A program made the position numbers and the translations under genes. Shown piece after piece: positions 21,094-33,610 of a DNA stretch of 64,000 nucleotides. The notes under the pieces are model-generated. The model was not told where the DNA came from, ran no database searches, and saw nothing but the letters and a program-made list of their open reading frames with translations. Positions within the stretch are counted from its first letter, which is position 1; each line of letters starts with the position of its first letter. This stretch comes from Pegoplata infirma (lineage: Eukaryota > Arthropoda > Insecta > Diptera > Anthomyiidae), in contig OY992538.1 of the NCBI GenBank assembly GCA_963921195.1, forward strand, positions 57,030,852 to 57,094,851. Direction: 5' to 3'.

Positions 21094-21981
21094 TACACTC
21101 AAAAAAAAAAGTTTGTAAAATGACATAAAATCCCCGTGATTTTACGGGGCAGGTTTTGTAAAATATGTACTAGCAAGAATCCCCGTAATGTTACGGGGAT
21201 AATTTGTAAATTGATTTAACAAAAAAATTACGGGGAGAAAGTGTAAATTTACAATTTTTTTTGTAAAATATTATTGTCGACTTACAAAAAAAGTTGTAAA
21301 TTTACGAAATAAAGTAGAAAATCAAAAAATAAAATTGTAGATTTACAAATTGTTTGGTTTAACTACAGTTTTTTATGACAAAAAACTTGTATATTTACAG
21401 TAAAAAGTGGTAAATTTACAATTTTTATTGTAAATATACCATTTTTCTTATTTTTTTGCCGTAAAAACAGTAGTTTAACCAAATAATTTGTAAATTTACA
21501 ATATTGTTTTTGTATTTTCTACTTCATTTTTGTAAAATTACAACTTTTTCTGTAAGTATACAATTTTGTTTTCTAAACTTTCATATTTGTTTTGTAAATT
21601 TACAAAAAATTTGGTATATTTACATATTGGTTTTGTAAATTTAAAGGAAAACTAAGATGCACCAATGGAAAGCATCTTATTTTTCCTTCTTCGGCAGCTG
21701 GAGTAGCACTTAAACAACCTGAAATGATTTTTATTTTCACTTGAACACTTTTAACAAACTTTTTAGAGTCTAACACTGCACTTTTTTATTTTTTTTCGGA
21801 ATTTCGTTTTTCTTAAGTAGAACATATGAGAATTGCGAAGGAGGCTACACAAGAAATTTCTTATATTTTCAAGAAAAACTAGTCAAAAAAATTACCTTTT
21901 TTTCAATTTTTAATTATTTTAGCAAGTATTTTTAAAAAATTATAAAAAAACTTTGGATATTGTAGATTGGACGTTTAAGTA

Positions 21982-24900
21982 CACTCAAAAAAAAAAGTTT
22001 GTAAAATTACAAGTAAAAGGTCTTGTAATTCTATTTTACCAATATTTTTGTCTTTTTACAAAAATTGTTGTATATTTAATAAAACGAAAACTACAGTTTG
22101 CTTTGTAGTTTTACTATTATATGTTGGTAAATTTATTTTACAAATTTTTTAGGTAAATTTACAAAAAAGTGAATTATTTTACAAATTAAAAAAATATTAC
22201 AAGGTGTTTAGTTTTTTTTACACAAGAAAATTGTAATTGTACAAAAAAATTTTACTTGATGTTATTTGGTCTTTCTACCAAAAAAATGTTTTATTATAAG
22301 CATTTTTTTTAAGATCGTTTACAAGGTTTTCACTTTGAAATGTACATATGTATTAAAAAGTACAAAATTCCAATGTAATTTTAGAAAACTTATTTTTAAC
22401 TAGAATTAATGTTGTTTTCAAAAAAAAAATGAATTATTCAACAATAGGGCCGAAAAATTTTTTAAGTTCAGATTTTTTTTGCGTTTTGGAGTAAAAAATT
22501 TTGTTAAAAATTATTTTTTATAAAAAAAAAATTTCATGAAAAAAAAATTTGGAAATTTTTTAAGTTCAGGACACAAACATTTTTCAACTAATTGTAAACT
22601 TAAGAAAAAAATTTAATTTTAACACCATTTTTTTGGTAATTTGCGTTAAGTAAAATACCACAATATTTAAGTGTTTCTACTATATAATTGTTCTATTTTT
22701 TTTTTGTATTTTTACCATTTTTTTTTTTTGATAATTTTATCATATTTTTTTGCTATTTTTTTTTTTTTAATTTGGCACCTAAAATGTCAATAAAAAGCTA
22801 CCAGTTATGAAACACTAAGTTTTTCTTATTTTTACAGGTACTTAAACATCCAATCTACAATATCCAAAAAAAAATTTTCCGATTTTTTAAAAGTACTTGT
22901 AAAAATAATTAAAAATTAAAAAAAAAAAAAAAATATTTTTTGACTAATTTTTCCTGAAAATATAAGAAATTTTCCTGTGTAGCCTCCTCGCAATTCTCAT
23001 ATGTTCTACACTCAAAAAAAAAAAGTTTGTAAAATTACAAGTAAAAGGTCTTGTAATTCTATTTTACTAATATTTTTGTCTTTTTACAAAAATTGTTGTA
23101 TATTTAATAAAACTACAACTACAGTTTGCTTTGTTATTTAACTATTGTATGTTGGTAAATTTATTTTACAAATTTTTTGGGTAAATTTACAAAAAAAATA
23201 ATTATTTTACAAAAAAAAAAATATTACAAGGTGTTTAGTTTTTTTACACAAGAAAACTGTAATTGTACAACAAAATTTTAATTGATGTTATTTAGTCTTT
23301 CTACTAAAAAAATGTTTTATTACAGACATTTCTTTTTTAAGATCGTTTAAAAGGTTTTCAGTTTTTTTACATAAAAAAATGTAATTAAACAAAAAAATTT
23401 CTAAGTTCATTTTTTTTTTGCGTTTTGGAGTAAAAAATTTATTTAAAAATAATTTTTTATTAATAAAAAATTTCATGAAAAAAAATTTTGGAAATTTTTA
23501 TAGTTCCGGACACAAACATTTTTCAACTAATTGTAAACTTAAGAAAAAAGATTTTTACACCATTTTTTGGTAATTTGCGTTAAGTAAAATACCACAATTT
23601 TTATGTGTTTCTACTATATAATTGTTCTAGTTTTTTTTTGTATTTTTACAATTTTTTTTGGTAATTTTACCATTTTTTTTTTGTTTTTTTTTTTTTTAAT
23701 TTGACACCTAAAATGTCAATAAAAAGCTGCCAATTATGAAAAATTAAGTTTTTCTTGTTTTAACAGGAACGATTTTTTACAAATACTAGTGAAAATAATT
23801 AAGAATTCAAAATTTTTTTTTTATTTTTTGACTAATTTTTCCTGAAAATATAAGAAATTTCTTGTGTAGCCTCCTTCGCAATTCTCATATGTTCTACTTA
23901 AGAAAAACGAAATGTCGAAAAAAATAAAAAAAGTGCAGTGTTATACATTAAAAAGTTTAAATTTACAATACAAATATGTAAATAAACCAAATTTTTTGTA
24001 AATTTACAAAACAGATATGAAAATTTAAAAAACAAAATTGTATACTTACGAAAAAAGTTGTAATTTTACAAAATTGAAGTAGAAAATACAAAAACAATAT
24101 TGTAAATTTACAAATTTTTTGGTTAACCTACTGTTTTTACGACAAAAAAATAAGAAAAAATGGTATATATACAAAAAAATTGTAAATTACCACTTTTTAT
24201 TGTAAATATACAAGTTTTTGCCATAAAAAACAGTAGTTTAACCAAACAATTTGTAAATTTACAGTTTTGGTTTTTGATTTTCTACTTTATTTTGTAAATT
24301 TACAACTTTTTTTTGTAAGTTTACAATTTTTTTTGTAAATTTACAACTTTTATTGTAAATATACGTGTTTTCAATATTTTTTTCCGGTAAAAACAGTAGT
24401 TTAACCAAATAATTTGTTAATCTACAATTTATTTTTTTCATTTTCTATTTTTTCTTTGTAAAATAACAACCTTTTTCTGTAAGTTTACAATTTTGTTTTG
24501 TAAATTTACAAAATTTTTTGTAAATTTACAAAAAAAATGTTCACCTCGTAGTTAATATTTAACAAAAAAAATTGTAAATTTACATTTTCTTTTGTTAAAT
24601 CAATTTACAAATTATCCCCGTAACATTACGGGGATTCTTGCTAGTACATATTTTACAAAAACAGCCCCGTAAAATCACGGGGATTTTATGTCATTTTACA
24701 AACTTTTTTTTTTGAGTGTACTTAAGAAAAACGAAATGTCGAAAAAAATAAAAAAGTGCAGTGTTATACTTTTAAAAGTTTGTTAAAAGTGTTCAAGTGA
24801 AAAAAAAAAAATCATTTCAGGTTGTTGAAGTGATACTCCAGCTACCGAAGAAGGAAAAATATGATGCACCAATGGAAAAAAACCTTTAAATTTACAAAAC

Positions 24901-25672
24901 AAATATGTAAATAAACCAAATTTTTTTTAAATTTACAAAATTAATATGAAAATTTAAAAAACAAAATTGTATACTTACAGAAAAAGTTGTAATTTTACAA
25001 AAATTTAGTAGAAAATACTAAAAAAATATTGTAAATTTACAAATTATTTGGTTAAACTACTGTTTTTACGGCAAAAAAATTAGAAAAAATGGTATATTTA
25101 CAATAAAAATTGTAAATTTACCACTTTTTATTGTAAATATACAAGTTTTTTGCCATAAAAATTAGTAGTTTAACCAAACAATTTGTAAATTTACAATTTT
25201 GTTGTTTGATTTCCTATTTTATTTTGTAAATTTTCAATTTTTTTTTGTAAGTTTACAATTTGTTTTGTAAATTTTAATTTTGTTTTTTGCAAATTTACAA
25301 TTTTTATTGTAAAAATACGTGTTTTTCAATATTTTTTTGCGGTAAAAACAGTAGTTTAACCAAAAAATTTGTTAATCTACAATTAATTTTTTTTATTTTC
25401 TATTTTTTCTTTGTAAAATAACAACCTTTTTCTGTAAGCTTACAATTTTGTTTTGTACATTTACCAAATTTTTTGTAAATTTCCCAAAAAAATATTCATC
25501 TCGAAGTTAATATTTTACAAAAAAAATTGTAAATTTACATTTTCTTTTGTTAAATCAATTTACAAATTATCCCCGTAACATTACGGGGATTCTTGCTAGT
25601 ACATATTTTACAAAACCTGCCCCGTAAAATCACGGGGATTTTATGTCATTAAACAAACTTTTTTTTTGAGTG
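21982..25672 (+). mobile_element. H1-carrying MITE family, middle nested copy
   Basis: It is bounded by CACTCAAAAAAAAAAGTTTG and TTTTTTTTGAGTG with TA at 21980-21981 and 25673-25674. It sits at the AAGTACCTG position of the outer copy, and the intact form of that site is seen near 28260. Own sequence is 21982-23006 plus 24721-25672 (about 2 kb). It contains an H1-like stub at 24818-24860. Confidence 0.88.
23009..24718 (+). mobile_element. H1-carrying MITE family, innermost copy (1710 bp)
   Basis: CACTCAAAAAAAAAAAGTTT at the left and TTTTTTTTTTGAGTG at the right, with TA at 23007-23008 and 24719-24720, inserted in the TTCTACTTAAG site of the middle copy. This copy is the clearest single unit of the family, but it has lost the H1 stub by a deletion near 23956. 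Confidence 0.9.
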
Positions 25673-26996
25673 TACCTGATAAAATAAGAAAAAACTTAAT
25701 TTTTCATAATTGACAGCTTTTGATTGACATTTTAGTGCCAGATTTAAAAAAAAAGTACCAAAAAAATATGGTAAAATTACCAAAAAATGGTAAAAATACA
25801 AACAAAAAAACTAGAACAATAATATAGTAAAAACATATAAAAATTGTGGTATTTTACTTAAAGCAAGTTACCAAAAAATTGTCTTGATATTCAATTTTTT
25901 TGATAAAGCTTACAACTAATTGAAAAATGTTTGTATCCGGAACTTAAAAAATTTTCAAAATTTTTTTATGAAATTTTTTATTTATAAAAAATAATTTTTA
26001 ACAAAATATGGACATAGAAAATTTTTGCGTCTCCTATTGTTGCATAATTATTTTTCAATACAAATTTTTGTTTAATTACAATTTTTTGTGTCAAAATACT
26101 GAAAACCTTGTAAACTAAAAAATCTTGAAAAAAAAAATTGTTTGTAATAAAACATTTTTTGGTAGAAAGACTAAATACTATCAAATAAAATGTTGTTGTA
26201 CAATTACAATTTTCTTGTGTTAAACAACTAAACACCTTGTAATTTTTTTTTTAATTTGTAAAATAATAATTTTTTTTGTTAATTTACCTAAAAAAATTGT
26301 TAAATAAATTTACCAACATATTATAGTAAAATTACAAAGCGCACGGTAGTTTTTCTTTTATTAAAAATACAAGAATTTTTGTTAATAGACAAAAATATTA
26401 GTAAAATAGAATTACAAGACCTTTTGCTTGTAATTTTACAAACTTTTTTTTTTTGAGTGTATTGAAAAAATATTTGAGTACGGTCATACATTTGACTACA
26501 CTCAAAAAAAATTTGAAAAATTAAATTTTTACGGGGCAGGTTTTATAAAATATGTATTAGCAAAAATCCCCGTAATGTTACGGGGATAATTTGTAAATTG
26601 ATTTAACATAAAAATTACGGTAAATTTACAAAAAAAAATTGTCATTTTACTAAACGAAATTGTAAACTTACAGAAAAATGTTGTTATTTTACAAAGAAAA
26701 AAAAAAATTGTAGATAAACAAATTATTTGGTTAAACTACTGTTTTAACCGCAAAAAATATTGAAAAACTTGTATATTTACAACAAAAATTTTAAATTTGC
26801 AAAAAATAAAATTTACAAAACAAATTGTAGACTTACAAAAAAATGTTGTAAATTTACAAAATAAAGTAAAAAATCAAAAACTAAAATTGTAAATTTACAA
26901 ATTGTTTAGTTAAACTACATTTTTTAAGGCAAGAAACTTGAATATTTAAAATAAAAAGTGGTAAATTTACAATTTTTATTGTAAATACACTAGAGA

Positions 26997-27530
26997 TGGG
27001 CACATGAGCAGATTAGAGCGTGATCACGCGTGAGTGTGACCGATTTCAATTTTACTCTCGTAATTGTGAGTGAGTGTGAGTGGAGAAAAAATGGCGTTAG
27101 TGAGTGTGAGTGAGTCCATTTTTTTGCGTTTGCGTGATTTATTTTCTCTTCTTATTTCCTTTTGTAACAAAAAAAGCAACAAAAAATTGTAAAATATGGC
27201 TTAATATAATATTTCGTCGCGAAAAAAGCAAAAAGAAATAAAAATTTCGCTGAACTTTAAATTTTGCTGAAAATTTTGAAAGATTTTTAAAATTTTAGCT
27301 TTTGATTTTTTTTTTTTTTTGTATAAATAAGTGTTTCGTGAGTGTGAGTCAACGTGAGTGTGAGTGAAGCTTGCGTGAGAGCACGGGAGTGTGAGTTTTA
27401 TTAAATTTACTCACGTGATTGTGAGTAAGTGTGAGTAGAAAATATATGCTCCTGAGTGAGTGTGCGTGATTCAAAAATTCCTGTCGCGAGCGTGTGTAAG
27501 TGTGAGTCAAGCCATTTTTACTTATTTTGT
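26997..27530. repeat. GTGAGTGTGAGT-rich insertion, hAT-like left end
   Basis: It starts TAGAGATGGGCAC, a form common at hAT ends, and consists largely of GTGAGTGTGAGT and ACGTGAGTG units. It interrupts the host MITE between ATTGTAAATA and CCATTTTT. No 8-bp duplication or matching right end was found. Confidence 0.5.
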
Positions 27531-27633
27531 TTGCAGAAAAAACAGTAGTTTTACCAAAAATTTGTAAATTAACAACATTGTTTTTATATTTTCTACTTCA
27601 TTTTTGTAAAATTACAACTTTTTTCTGTAAGTA

Positions 27634-27849
27634 ATAAATAATAGTTTTGATCACATGATCAATTATTTTTATTTATTCTTTATATTTATTTACAACTCAT
27701 TTTTAATAAATTCCACCTAACCGAGAACTGGTAACAATGACCGTCGTCTCGTTGTAACGAAAAAAACCAAGGGTTCTGGTGGGAATCGAACCCACGACCC
27801 CCACGTTAAAAGGCTAGCACGCTACCAACTAGCCTACGGGGGTCCCCCC
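27634..27849 (-). mobile_element. tRNA-derived SINE (216 bp)
   Basis: Flanked by the direct repeat GTAAGTA (27627-27633, 27850-27856). The uninterrupted host site, CTGTAAGTATACAATTTTG, is seen near 21550. On the minus strand the order is a tRNA-like head with Pol III box A and box B, a short body, and an AT-rich tail ending TTATTTAT. It needs LINE proteins supplied in trans for mobility. Confidence 0.8.
27771..27848 (-). tRNA. tRNA-like head of SINE (pseudo-tRNA)
   Basis: On the minus strand, TAGGCTAGTTGGTAGCGTG resembles the D arm/box A and GTGGGTTCGATTCCCACC is a well-formed T arm with box B. A CTTTTAA loop (anticodon TTT) is present, but the anticodon and acceptor stems pair poorly. It is therefore a SINE promoter and not a working tRNA gene. 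Confidence 0.6.
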
Positions 27850-28202
27850 GTAAGTATACAATTTTGTTTTTTAAATTTTCATATTTGTTTTGTAAATTTA
27901 CAAAAAATTTGGTTTATTTACATATCTGTTTTGTAAATTTAAAGGTTTTTTTCCATTGGTGCATCTTACTTTTCCTTCTTCGGCAGCTGGAGTTGCACTT
28001 CACAACCTGAAATGTTTTTTTTTCACTTGAACACTTCTAACAAACTTTTTAAAGTATAACACTGCACTTTTTTCGGCATTTGTTTTTCTTAAGTAGAACA
28101 TATGAGAATTTCGAAGGAGGCTACACAAGAAATTTCTTATATTTTTAGGAAAGTTTAGTCAAAAAATAAAATTTTTTTTTCGAATTTTTAATTATTTTCA
28201 CA

Positions 28203-28230
28203 AGTATTTTTAAAAAATCGGGGGGGGGGG
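28203..28230. repeat. Poly(G) run
   Basis: A homopolymer of about 16 G in an otherwise AT-rich MITE copy, where other copies have AAATCGGAAAA-like sequence. A shorter G run lies near 37187 and a C run near 5490. Confidence 0.7.
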
Positions 28231-28698
28231 GGGAAATTGGATATTGTAGATTGGATGTTTAGGTACCTGTTAAAATAAGAAAAACTAAAATTTTTATAAT
28301 TGACAGCTTTTTATTGACATTTTAGGTGCCAAATTTAAAAAAAAAATTACCAAAAAATATGGTAAAATTACCAAAAAATGGTACTAATACAAAAAACAAC
28401 CAGTAGCGGTGTTCTATTACTCTCGAATCGAAAGATTTCTCACATGGAATATGAAAAACGAAACAGAAACATCGTGAATGGGCACAAAACCTGACTTTTC
28501 GCATTTGACTGTTTCTGTAATTTTGTTATGCGGAAACTTTCTGTCAATTATGATTTTTTTCAAAATTATTGGAAAGATGCGAGAAAAACTGTTTCTGTAA
28601 ACCAATTGATCGAAAACTTTTGAAGTTGAAGTGTCAAAATCAATCACATTTAAAAATGGTGCGATATTTCGTAAATTAAACAACTAATGAGTTATCTA

Positions 28699-29253
28699 CA
28701 CAGAAAAAAATATGAAGGAAACAAATTTGAGTCATCACTTGTTTAAATTTAAAAACAAAAATTGAGTAATTTTTTAATTGACGCAATTAAAAATTTACTC
28801 AAAAATTAAAAAAAAATTTAAGTAAATAATTTAATAAAAATTTAATAGTTTTTTTAATTTTTATTAAAATCTCATAGTTTTTTGAATTCTCGTTTAGTTT
28901 ATTGTTTTTTGTGTATGTATATGAAAGTTTGTAATCGCCTTTATAAAATTTTCCTATGTTTTTGAGACATAAATATGTTTGGTAAAGTTTTAAGAAACAA
29001 GTTTTTTGTTTTTTTTTTTTGTAAAAAAATTTAAAACTTTCTTAAACTTAAAAAAAAAATAAATAGATAAATTTTGAGTAAATTTTTAATTGTGTCAATT
29101 AAAAATTTACTCAAATTTTTTTTCAAACATTTAATAAATTTTTATTAAAAATTTACTCAATACTATTAAATCGTTTACTGGTGCAAAATTGAGTAATTTT
29201 TTACTCAATAGTATTAAAAATTTACTCAAATATTTTTTTTATTTTTTTCTGTG
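28699..29253. mobile_element. CACAG-ended MITE (555 bp)
   Basis: Ends CACAGAAAAAAATATG and ATTTTTTTCTGTG with TA on both sides (28697-28698, 29254-29255). The interior has repeated GAGTAAATTTTTAATTG and its inverse. Related copies are at 36437-37092 and, much larger, 51307-55454. Confidence 0.8.
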
Positions 29254-29257
29254 TATA

Positions 29258-29990
29258 TATATAAAGTAGTTGCGTGACTGACTGATGACTGACTGACTGA
29301 CATACTAATCACGCATCATCCCACAGCCCAAACCACTGAAGCTAGAGTCTTGAAATTTGGATTGTATTTTCACCTCCTGGAATACATATCCGCTAAGGCT
29401 GGGTTTTTGGAAATGTTGATTTTAAGGGGTAAAAACGAAGGGTTGAAAAAGTGGAAAAAGCAAGTACTTTGGTACTTTTTATTTTTTCTGAAAAAAATTC
29501 AATTAATTTGAAATTTGAAATTTAGGATCCTTTAACGGAAAAATTTCCAAAAAAATAACTTTCTGGAAATTCGGATTCCTAAGGGTTAAAAGGGGTAAAA
29601 AATGGTACTTTGGTACTTTTTATAATTTTTGAAATTAAGGTCCTACAAAAATATTAAAATTTGCAATGGTGGTTCCAACAACGGAAAAAATTCTGAAAAC
29701 GTACTTTTTCGAAATTCCGATTTTAAGGGGGTAAAAAACGAGTACTTTGGTACTTTTTTTTTTTTTTTGAAAAAAATCCTATTAATTCGAAAATTGGAAT
29801 GTAGGATCCTCTAAGGAAAAACATTCCCAAAAAAAGTACTTTCTGGAAATTCGGATTCCTAAGGGTAAAAAATTGTACTTTGGTACTTTTTAAGTCCTCC
29901 AAAAAAATTAAAATTTGCATTGTTGTTTCCAACAATGAAAAAATTATGAAAAAGTACTTTTTCGAAATAGGGTCATTCTTAGTGAAATCA
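29258..29990. repeat. Degenerate long-unit repeat with GGTACTTTGGTACTTTTT
   Basis: After a GACTGACTGACTGAC run (29276-29300), about four diverged units repeat AAGGGGTAAAAA, ACTTTGGTACTTTTT and TTTCTGGAAATTCGGATTCC. Short open frames here are by-products. Confidence 0.65.
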
Positions 29991-30243
29991 ATCAAAAATA
30001 GCTAAAAATTTTTGAGACCCCCTCCGATTTTGATGAAATTTGGTTTAGTTGTAACACTAATTGTAAGTGATAAACTGACGCACACTTATTTTCAGCCCTC
30101 TAAGTAAACAGTGGGCGAAAATACGGAGGGTCAAAATTTCCCACAAAATCTCCTAGTATAAAATAAAAAACAATAATTTTTTCAAGAAAATAGTATCAAC
30201 TAATATTATTAATGACATACTACACATTATTTTCATTTAGTTA

Positions 30244-31204
30244 CCCAATAAGCACATAAAATTTAAAAATCAAGTGCTTGAAATTTCGCTTGAATTCAAC
30301 TTGAATTCAATCTAATTTGTCAAGTCAAAATCAAGTAGAACAAGTTGTAGTTTCATTTCAAAACAATTTGAAAAAATTGTCATTTGAAAATCAACATTTT
30401 TATATAAAAAACAAAAATTAAAATTAAAAAAAAATCGAGGAATAATTTGTGGACAAGAATATAATAAATCTTAATATTGGAAGATCAACTTTATTAAAAT
30501 AAATTGCAATAAATTAAAATTCATGGTAAGTAACGCATATTTTATATACATAAATCTGAAAAAATCTTAATAAACCGTCGTTTTTTCATTTTCTTAGGCT
30601 TTCTGGTGCAGAAGTTTATTTAAAAATATCTGAGGATCAGAATACGAATATCTGTGGATAAGGATACCAATTGTATGAGTCAATTAATATCAAATTTTAA
30701 TTACATTTATGAAGCTGCGAAGAGATGCATATTTTTTTATTTTTTTATAAAAAAACAAAAATTACATGTACATAATTGACATTTTTAAATAAATTCTTAT
30801 ATATATGCATATGTCGTATAACAGTGCAAAAAGACTGCCAAATTTTTTTTTATAAACCAATGATGCTGATAGGATTTAATTATACTGGAATAAGGCTTGA
30901 ACTAAGCTGGAATTAGGCTTGAATTAAACTGAAAAAGGGCTTGAATTTAACTACAATTCAAGCCATTTTCAAGCATTTTTTTTTTTTAATTTTATTTGGT
31001 TCGACTTGAATTACGCTTTAATTTAGGACTTGAATTCAAGTGTTTTTACATTGTATTGTTTGACTTGAATTCAAGTATCCGTTTTGCTGGTATATGCTAT
31101 TGAAATATAGTGTAATTCAAGTATAATTCAAGGCTTGAAAATTGAAAATATGACTGGAACTATGCTTGAATTACACTTGAATTCCAGCAATTTGGCTTAT
31201 TGGG
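30244..31204. mobile_element. CCCAATAAGC-ended MITE (961 bp)
   Basis: CCCAATAAGC at the left and GCTTATTGGG at the right, with TA on both sides (30242-30243, 31205-31206). Both halves are studded with CTTGAATTCAAG-type motifs. No coding sequence is seen. Confidence 0.78.
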
Positions 31205-31206
31205 TA

Positions 31207-31933
31207 ATTTATCATTTCATTATACCCTACACCACACTGTGGTACAGGGTATAATGAGTTTGTGCTGATGTTTGTAACTACCCGAAATATTGGTCCTAGA
31301 CCCACCTTTAAGTATACCGATCGACTCAGAATCACTTTTTGAGTCGATTTAGCGATGTCCGTCCGTCCGTCCGTCCGTCCGTCTGTCTGTCCATGTAAAC
31401 GGTGTAAACACGATACAGGTCGCAATTTTGAATCAATTGACTTGAAATTTGAAACTTAAGCCTCTCTTGGCTCAAGGACGAAGCCTATTGAAATTGGAAA
31501 AAATCGGTCCATATTTAGACCTAGCCCCCATACAAAGGTCCTCTTTAGTTTTGGCTCAAATGACTCTAATAACCGTATTATAATAGGCATCTTTTTGAAA
31601 TTTGAAAGGTAAACATGTTTTGTCTTCACAAATCACCATTCCGAATTTCAAAGAAATCGGACCAGTTCTTCTTGTAGCCCTCATACAAACCACCTTCCCG
31701 ATTTTCACATAAATGTCTCAAAATTCCATGAAAATAGAAAATATTTAATTAAAATTTTGTTTGTGTATGTTAAACGCGTACTTAAATAACCTTATCAAAC
31801 CTTGTAATCATCGGACCAGTTTTGCACTCAGGCCCCTTGTGAAAATTTCGCCCGATATTCAGTTTAAGCGGTTTATTGTTAACAAATAGAAGCCTATTTC
31901 ACTCAAATTTGATTTGTGAGTGTTTTTTACACT
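31207..31933. mobile_element. mini-me-like element, left part
   Basis: ATACCCTACACCACACTGTG, GGTCCTAGACCCACCT, a GTCCGTCC/GTCTGTCT microsatellite (31358-31391) and a long non-coding body are typical of the mini-me (GTCY)n elements of flies. The right end is found at 37692-37792 after two large insertions. Confidence 0.7.
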
Positions 31934-33436
31934 TACACTCAAAAAAATAAGTTAGTAAAAAAATTTGTAAAGTGGTTTGTATCTCAACTTTACTACTTTT
32001 TTTACTAAATTCTACTAAAAAATCAATTTTTAGTAATTCTTTTTAGTAAAATCGCTTTACAAACTATTAATTTTATACTGATTTTTTAATAATTTATTCA
32101 GTTGATTTTTTAAAAATTATCGTACTAACTTTTGATAATTATTTTGTAAATTTTACAATATTAGTTAGTAAATTTCGTTTTTTTTTTTCTAGAAAACCTT
32201 TACACTATAATTAAAAAAATTTTATTTTATTAAAATATTTGGAAATTAAAAAAAAAAAATAAGTAAAAAAAAATATATTATTAGTTATTTTTTTAACGAT
32301 AAAACTGCGCTTTGATGAGTATGAATATGTTTATTATTTTTAATATTCATTTATGCTTCATTAGTTTTTTTTTTCAATTTAAAAAAAATATATATTAAAA
32401 AGGAAACAAAATAGAGACAAGAGAAGACATGCAAAATTTAAAAAAACAATGCCGACCTTTTCAAATGGAAAATTTCCATAACATCAGTTTTTTTTTCTTT
32501 CTTCTTTACTTGCGGAATTTTTTTGTTTATGCTATCCACGAATATTTTTTTCTCACGCACATAAAGAGAATAATCACAATTGGAGCGGGAAGCGGAAAAA
32601 CGCAATTGTCCTCATAAAAATAGAATTGAATCTAGTTTGGCGGAAAAACGCGGCGGAATTTTGTTGTCATATAAAACGTATGTGAACAGTTGCGGAAAAA
32701 CGCTTCCCGCTCCAATTGTGATTATTATCAAAGGGTTGATTTTTGTGTAATTTACTTTATGCCTGTCTTTGAGTATTTTAGTCACAAAATAACATTCGAT
32801 CGGTGAACATCGCGCGACGGGTAAAATAAATAAAAAAATGTACAAAAAAATATTACAACAAAAAAAGCATAGCAGGTAACCAAATCTTAAAGTATTTTTT
32901 GTTTAACCCTTTCACTACCCTTGTACACTACAGTGTACACATCTTTGACAAATAATTAAAATATGACTGAATAACATATTTACTAATTTTTGTGTACAAA
33001 TATGTTTATTGGGATGTTATCTAAGCTATAAATTTTTTTTGGGGAGGAAAAATACATATGGGTTGTTTCTATTCGCGATGTTTCATGCCAATATTTGCGA
33101 TTTTCGGATTTTGAGAGTTTTATCATTTTTGAGCTTTAATAACTTCGCTAGAATAATTTTTAGGTACTTCAAATAATTTTTTTATTAAAGCAGATGCTTC
33201 AACGATCATTTTAGTTTTTATTTGAAAAAAATTGAGCGATCGGTTGGGTCTCGGCAATAGTTAAAAGTTGTGTACACTGTAGTGTACATTGGTAGTCAAT
33301 GGTTGTTACTCAATATGTTAAGCATGGCTTCATTTTTTGCATGGAGTTTAAAAGGTCGTTTGTGTTGAAGTACCTGGTACTTGTGTTATTTTTTTTAGAA
33401 TTCCGCGGTTGTATTTTTTAGTAAAAAGGCATTATT

Positions 33437-33602
33437 ACAGACTAAAACAGATGCGACAGTAGGGTTTTATAACACATAATGGGGAACAACAATTTTAGTG
33501 AAAGACTTTTCAGCTAGTTTTAACCTAATATAGCAAACACTTTATGACATCTTTTTTTCTTTAGGCGCGTTATATTAGTTTATTATTTCTAGCATAAAAA
33601 GT
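33437..33602. mobile_element. Diverged fragment of the 300-bp MITE
   Basis: CAGACTAAAACAGATGCGAC, AGTAGGGTTTTATAA and AGGCGCGTTATATTAG follow the order of the MITE at 7613/10184-10345 with many changes. It sits just before the transposase open frame and may have replaced the missing transposase N-terminus. Confidence 0.6.
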
Positions 33603-33610
33603 AGAACAAA

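Larger units (their letters stand above)
21096..26459 (-). mobile_element. H1-carrying MITE family, outermost of three nested copies
   Basis: It starts CACTCAAAAAAAAAAGTTTG with TA at 21094-21095 and ends TTTTTTTTTTTGAGTG with TA at 26460-26461. Own sequence is 21096-21979 and 25675-26459. It is in reverse orientation relative to the copy inside it. It includes an H1-like stub at 21681-21720 (minus strand) and the reverse of the leader block (GAGGCTACACAAGAAATTTC). Confidence 0.85.

Noticed and set aside
27771..27848. Functional tRNA gene (anticodon TTT)
   Set aside because: Stems mispair, and the segment is the head of a 216-bp SINE with target duplications.
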